Both the position numbers and the translations under genes were made by a program. From assembly GCF_047511655.1 (NCBI RefSeq), contig NC_133387.1:19524353-19588352 (forward strand): DNA of 64,000 bases, written 5' to 3'. This DNA is from Castor canadensis. Lineage: Eukaryota > Chordata > Mammalia > Rodentia > Castoridae. Positions 39,801 to 45,800 of this stretch are shown here, piece by piece. How positions within the stretch are numbered: the stretch's first letter is position 1; every line of letters begins with the position of its first letter. Under the pieces are notes generated by a model. That model had not been told where the DNA came from, made no database searches, and saw only the letters and a list, made by a program, of their open reading frames with translations.

Positions 39801-42800
39801 CTTTGCTATGGTTCCCAGCACAAGTCCTGTGAGTTTTGGAAAAATACACTCTCCCCCAACCATCCCAACCTGCTTGGACTTACTGCTCCTTCTGTGGCTC
39901 TGATGAGCAGCCTGGTGGCAGTGCACCTTTCTAGCAGTGATCTGTCTCGCTCTGTACCCCGTGTGACTTCTACCACAGCTGGAGCTAACATCCATGAGCA
40001 AAGTCCTAATTCAGCACCCTATAGCAAGTCCTGTAGTTCATGACCCTGCGGGACTTTTTGATACTTGCCCAAGGTTTCAAAGATTTTTACAGGTGAGGGG
40101 AACATTTTTCCCCAGGAGGGCTACCAACCTACACAGAAGTATAGCAGAGGACCACATAATTACAAAAGGGGTCAAATTTTATGCAGAACAGAAAATTATA
40201 TTCAATAGTCAAAACAAAGTTTTCAAATTGAAGCCCTTTTGAAGAGAGGGAACAGGTTGGGAATAAAGGCACACAGACACAAAGCAGGCTACAGATCAAA
40301 TAAGTAGGAGGTTAGATTAACCCTGAAAGAGGCACAGGTTCAAAGGCCACTTGCTTTTATGGACTCCTACTTCCCCTTGTGGCCTTTTAGGGTATTGCTT
40401 TGTGTTGGATCTTGAAATCTTCCTGAAGGCCAGAGATCTCCCGTCACTTTTCTAGGATGTCATGGCTGCCAGCCTGAATGTCAATCCCAAGACCCAAAGA
40501 GGCCCAAGGCTACATGATACGCTTGTGTCGTGATAGGTTTTGGGAATGACCGCCATCCTATCAGGCCATCAGCATATCTGAAGGGCCTTGGTTGAATCTG
40601 ACAAATTGATCTGTTGTGTTTGTTGTCATGCCTTTGTTCCCATAGATAATTGTCAAGGTTGCAAAAAGAACAAAACAAAAGTGTCCTTTTTCTGTGATAA
40701 GAATTTCTAATTAGGGCAGTTAAATAAATAAGCTTTTGGACTGGAAGGAGAAATAAGTAAATGTATAATCTGATAATTTGTTGCTGCATTAGTAGACTTT
40801 AACACTGGAGTATCTTTTTTAAAAGATTTTTTTCATGGCACTGGGATTTGAACTCAGGGCCTCACACTTGAGATGCAGGCACTCATCACTTGAGTCACAC
40901 CTCCAGCCCTTAAAAAGATTATAATTGTGGTAAAAAGCACAAAACATAAAATTTACCATCATAACTACATTAAGTGTGCAGCTCAGTAGTGTTTAGTGTA
41001 TTCACATTGTTGTACGAAAGATCTCCAGAACGTTCTCATCTTGCAAAACTAAAACTACATTAGAGTATCTTTTAAGGGCTGGGTATAGACACAAAGGGTT
41101 GAGAAACAGATTAAAAAACTATCTAAATACATTCACCGACCATCGACTCATGATGGGATATTAAACACATTTGCATCACAGTTCTAACTCTAAATCAGAA
41201 ATCATTTTTAAGACTTAATTTTTTAGAGAAGTTTCAGGTTCACAGAAAAGTTAAGTGAAAGGTAAATTTCTGCCACACAAAAGCTGAGTGTGGCGGTACA
41301 TGCTTTTAATTCCAGCTACTCAGGAGGTAGAGGTAGGAGGATCACACTCTGAGTCCAGCCTGAGCAAAAGTGTAAGACCCTATCTGAAAAATAAACTAAA
41401 ACAAAAAGTGCTGAGGGGTATGGGTTAAGTGGTAGAATGCTGATCTAGCAAACATGAGACCCTGAATTCAAATCCCAGTACCACATATGCAAAACCATTC
41501 TGCCACACAGTCAGTCACCTCCTCACCTCCATTATCAACAGCCCCCAACACAGAAGTACATTTATTACACCTGATGAACTCACACTGTCACATCATCATC
41601 ACCCACAGTCCATAGTCTACATTTGGGTTCCCTTTGAGGTTATATATTCTGCAGATTAAGACAAGTGTATAAGGACATGTGTCTGCCATTGCAGTGTCAT
41701 GCAGTGTAGTCATCATGCTAAAAGCTCAGAGGTCACTTTTGCCTCACTGATAGAAGTTATTGTCCACACCCTGGCTTTGAGCCTTGACTGGCACAACAAC
41801 CAATAGTGACAGGTGTGGCAGCTGCGTGTGTGTGGCACTGGGCCCATTGATGGAGTGGATGGGGATGGGGTAGGTGGTTCTTTTAAATCTTTCTAGAAAA
41901 CTTCATAGAAAGTTCATTTAATTTCAAGATCTAACAACTACATAAGGAGGTGGTTAAAACATATTCCTTAGCACTTCAAAACTACTAGTTATCCAAAAAA
42001 CCCTATGCAAATCAGGAAATGGCATAAGTAGTGACTCCAGCTGGATCATGCATTTTTTTTAGTCACTTCTGAAACTATAGGCTGTAAGCATCAGTTGGTC
42101 CTGTATGGAAATGAAGTAAGAGAATCATTTTTAAGATTCTCAACAGGACTGGTAATGCTGTGTGATACCGGAGAAGGGGCCTCATCTCAGCTTTGTGTGC
42201 TAAGGGTTTATAATGCTCCAAAGGATTAGTTGTTGAGAAAAATCTATCACTGTCCTAATGGAGAAAATTTGTTGATCAATAATAATAAATGACTTCTATG
42301 GAAGGAGCTTTGAAAAATGTAAGTCATGGGCTGGAGGTGTGGCTCAAGAGGTAGAGTGCCTCTTTTGCAAATGTGAAGCCCTGAGTTCAAACCCCAGTCC
42401 CACTAAAAAAAAAAAAAAAGGTAAATCACATCACATCCTGTCACCACTTTGGTTAAAAACCTTCTACTGAAGGTTTCTTTTGTCTTGGATTTTTAAATTT
42501 TTTACTGTGATAGAATCTATATTTATTGGAGGTGTAGAGTGCTTGCTTAGCAAGTACAGTATAGGGTTCTGAATTCAAATTTATCTTCTTAACCATTTCT
42601 AAATGTATAACTCCCTCCCTCCTCCCTCCCTCCCTCCCTCCCTCCCTCCCTCCCTCCCTCCCTCCCTTCCCTCCCTTCCTCCCTTCCTTACTCCTCCCTC
42701 CCTCCCTTCCTCCTCCCTCCCTCCCTCCCTCCCTCCCTCCCTTCCTTCCTTCCTTCCTTCCTTCCTTCCTCCCTCCCTCCTTCCCTCCTTCCTTCCTTCC

Positions 42801-45800
42801 TTCCTTCCTTCCTTCCTTCCTGTGGAACCTAGGCTGGCTTTGAACTTGCAGTCCTCCTATCTTGCCTCCCGAGTGCTGGTATTACAAGCATATGCCACTA
42901 TGCTCAGCTGTGGTGTGTGGTATTCCACACATTCACACTGTCATGTAACCGTCAGACCATCTATCCCTCGAACTCTGCTCATCTTGCAGCACTGAACCTC
43001 TGTCCCATTCCTCCTCTCCCATTCCCCCAGAAACCTCCTGCTTTCCGTCTCCATGAATTTGAATCTTCCAGGGACCTTGTATAAGTAGAACCAAGATATT
43101 TATCTTTTTGCCACTGGCTTATTTCACTAGCTTAATGTCCTCAAACCTCATCCATGTAGTAGTATGTGGCAGAACTTCCTTTCTTTTTAAGAGTGAATAA
43201 TAATTCACTGTATGGCCATGTTTTATTTTTTCCTTTTCTTTGGATTTTATTGACTCCTTCCCATGGCCCCCCAGGCCCTCAGGGTGGAGTTCATATCTTA
43301 CTCTGGGTTCCCACCTCCCACCTGTGTACGTGTCACTGAGGCCCAGGCATACTGCTTTTCCTTTTGCTCTCAGACCACCCAGGCTCCCTCAACACCGGGT
43401 CTGCATTTGCTGTTCCCTATCTAGAGAACTCTTCCAGTAATGGTGTGCATGGCTCTTGGTCTTCCCTCTGGTCTCAACTGAACTCTCACCGACCCGGCAG
43501 GCCTCCAGTGGTTTCCCTCCCATCCACTGTGAGCCCCATTACCTTCTTCTGACTATCTTCATAGCACATCCTGGATTGCTGTTGGAAATTATCTATTTTC
43601 TCTGTTAGATTACCTGTTTGGTGTCTGTCCCTGCTAAGATTACATAAGACTTCATTTACAAAGTAAGAGGTGACATGGAAATTGAAAATGATGTGGTATA
43701 AAAGTCATTGTGTAACTGTGAACTCACAGTGCTGTTGACAAAATCCAGGGGACTGATGGCTAGACTAGACACAGAAGATGCTGGTATTGCTGTCACATGG
43801 CTCCTGTGTGGCCTTGGACTCCTTAATGCCCCCATTTGTGCTTTGGTGTTCTCCTCTCTAAGATGAGAGGTTTGACAAGGCTTCCTCTGGGTTTCCTCCT
43901 GCCCTGGCCTTCTGTGATACATTAAACACGTGTGTTTGAAACACAGAGTATTTGCAAGGTGAGGAGCAGCTATAGTAAAATAGATGAGAGTCCTGTCTTT
44001 GGGGAGTATGTGATCTAATGTGGGAATAGACACATGTGATCCACATAGAGCACAGCATGAGCTGTGTGTAGAGAGGTGACATCATGCAACAGAACTGTAT
44101 ACCTCTGTCCCTTTCAAAAAAGAGACAAAAACCTTCATTCTTTATTGAGTGCTTAAGTACTTACTGTGCTTAGTACATTTTGTTGTTCTAAGCACTTCAT
44201 GTATACGATCTGATTTAGTCTTCTGAAGTGCTACTAATCCCATGTGGTAAATTCAGAGAATTTAGGTAATGTGGCCAAAGTCACACAGCTAGTTAGTAGC
44301 AGAGCTAGGATTGGCTCTCAAAGCCCCATTCTTAACATGGGGCCATCCTGAATTGTATCTCTGTGCACGTTTATTAGAGGAGAAGTGTTTGGGTCAGGAC
44401 TTGAAGACAAGTCTGAGCGCAGCAGAGGGGAGAGGTGAAGGCAGAGGCCAGGTCCAAGGTCACATCCTCATCCTTTCCAACACCCCCTTTGATAGCAGAG
44501 GGGACTGCTTTGGGATACGTGGCATTGTTCCTGCAAGTTCACCTTGGCAGTGTTTGAGGTGACGGAAGCAGGGCCTCTGCGGCATCTGGCACCCTGGTGC
44601 TCCCACCCCTGTCCTCTCTGTCTGGGTACTGCAGGTGGGGAGCAGGATGGTGATCGTAGCTGCGGGCTGTGTGCTACTCCTGATGGGTGTATTTGGGAAG
44701 ATCGGAGCTGCGTTTGCCACCATCCCAACCCCTGTGATTGGAGGCATGTTCTTCATCATGTTTGGGCTCATTAGTGCCGTGGGGATCTCCAACCTGCAGG
44801 TGAGGAAGGCGAGGCACCCCGAGAAATGTGGTAGCAATGCCCTTCCTTAGAAGACCCCACTAGATGGGGTGGATCAGGGAGGAGGAGAGGAAGGGAATTC
44901 TTGGTCCCTGAAGCCACAGTGACCCCTAAAACAACCAGAGGCACCCAGATCGCTGAAAACAGCTGAGGTGTCCATGCATGGTAAAGGTGCTGATGGCCCA
45001 CTCAGCCTCCGGGGGTCTCTCATCTGCAGTACGTGGACATGAACTCATCTAGGAACCTCTTTGTCTTTGGCTTCTCCATGTACTGTGGGCTTGCCATTCC
45101 CAACTGGGTGAACAAGAACCCTGAGAAGCTGCAGACAGGTGAGTGCTTTCTGCCCTCTAGACTGTCATCGCTCTGGGTGTTGAGCACTGGGGCCTTTGGT
45201 CCCTGTGAACCTGTCACTTTTGTCTTACTCTAGGCATCCTCCAGCTTGATCAGGTCATCCAGGTGCTGCTGACCACAGGCATGTTTGTCGGTGGATTTCT
45301 GGGCTTTCTCCTGGACAACACCATTCCTGGTAGGGCTTGCTTGTGAGCTGGTGGAGTGGGTGGATGATCAGTGTTTGGGCCACCTGGAGAGCTTCTACCC
45401 TGATTACTATGTCAGGCTTGCCACAGCACACCCACCCTGAATGGGTTCTGGGTCTGGAGTCTTAGGGATAAGAAGGGCCTGTATTAGCCATCTGAGGATG
45501 CTGTAACACCACAGACTGGTGGCTTAAGCAACAGAAATTTCTCTCTCATGCACAGATTCTGGAGGTTGAAATCTGCGCTCAAGAGGTTGTAGGTTTGGTT
45601 TCTCCTGGGGCCTTTCTCCTTGTCTGCTTTCTCACTGCATCTTCACATGGCTGGCTTTTCCTCTGTGCACACATTTTTGGTATTTCTCCAAGTGTCCCAA
45701 TCTTCTCTTCTTATAAAGATAAAGTCAAATTGGACTAGGGCCCCCTCTAGAGGCTTTATTGTGACTTAATTACCTCTTTAAATCCCCTGTTTGCAAATGC

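Larger units (their letters stand above)
38510..44634 (+). other. SLC23A4 intron 8 (6125 bp)
   Basis: Carries a MaLR LTR relic, several SINEs, a long CCCT/CCTT tract with a B1, and a MIR fragment. 39540-40820, 41500-42320 and 42915-44150 contain no feature I can support. Confidence 0.6.

Noticed and set aside
42603-42995. Pro/Ser/Leu-rich 130-codon frame
   Set aside because: Translation of the CCCT/CCTT tract and the adjoining B1.
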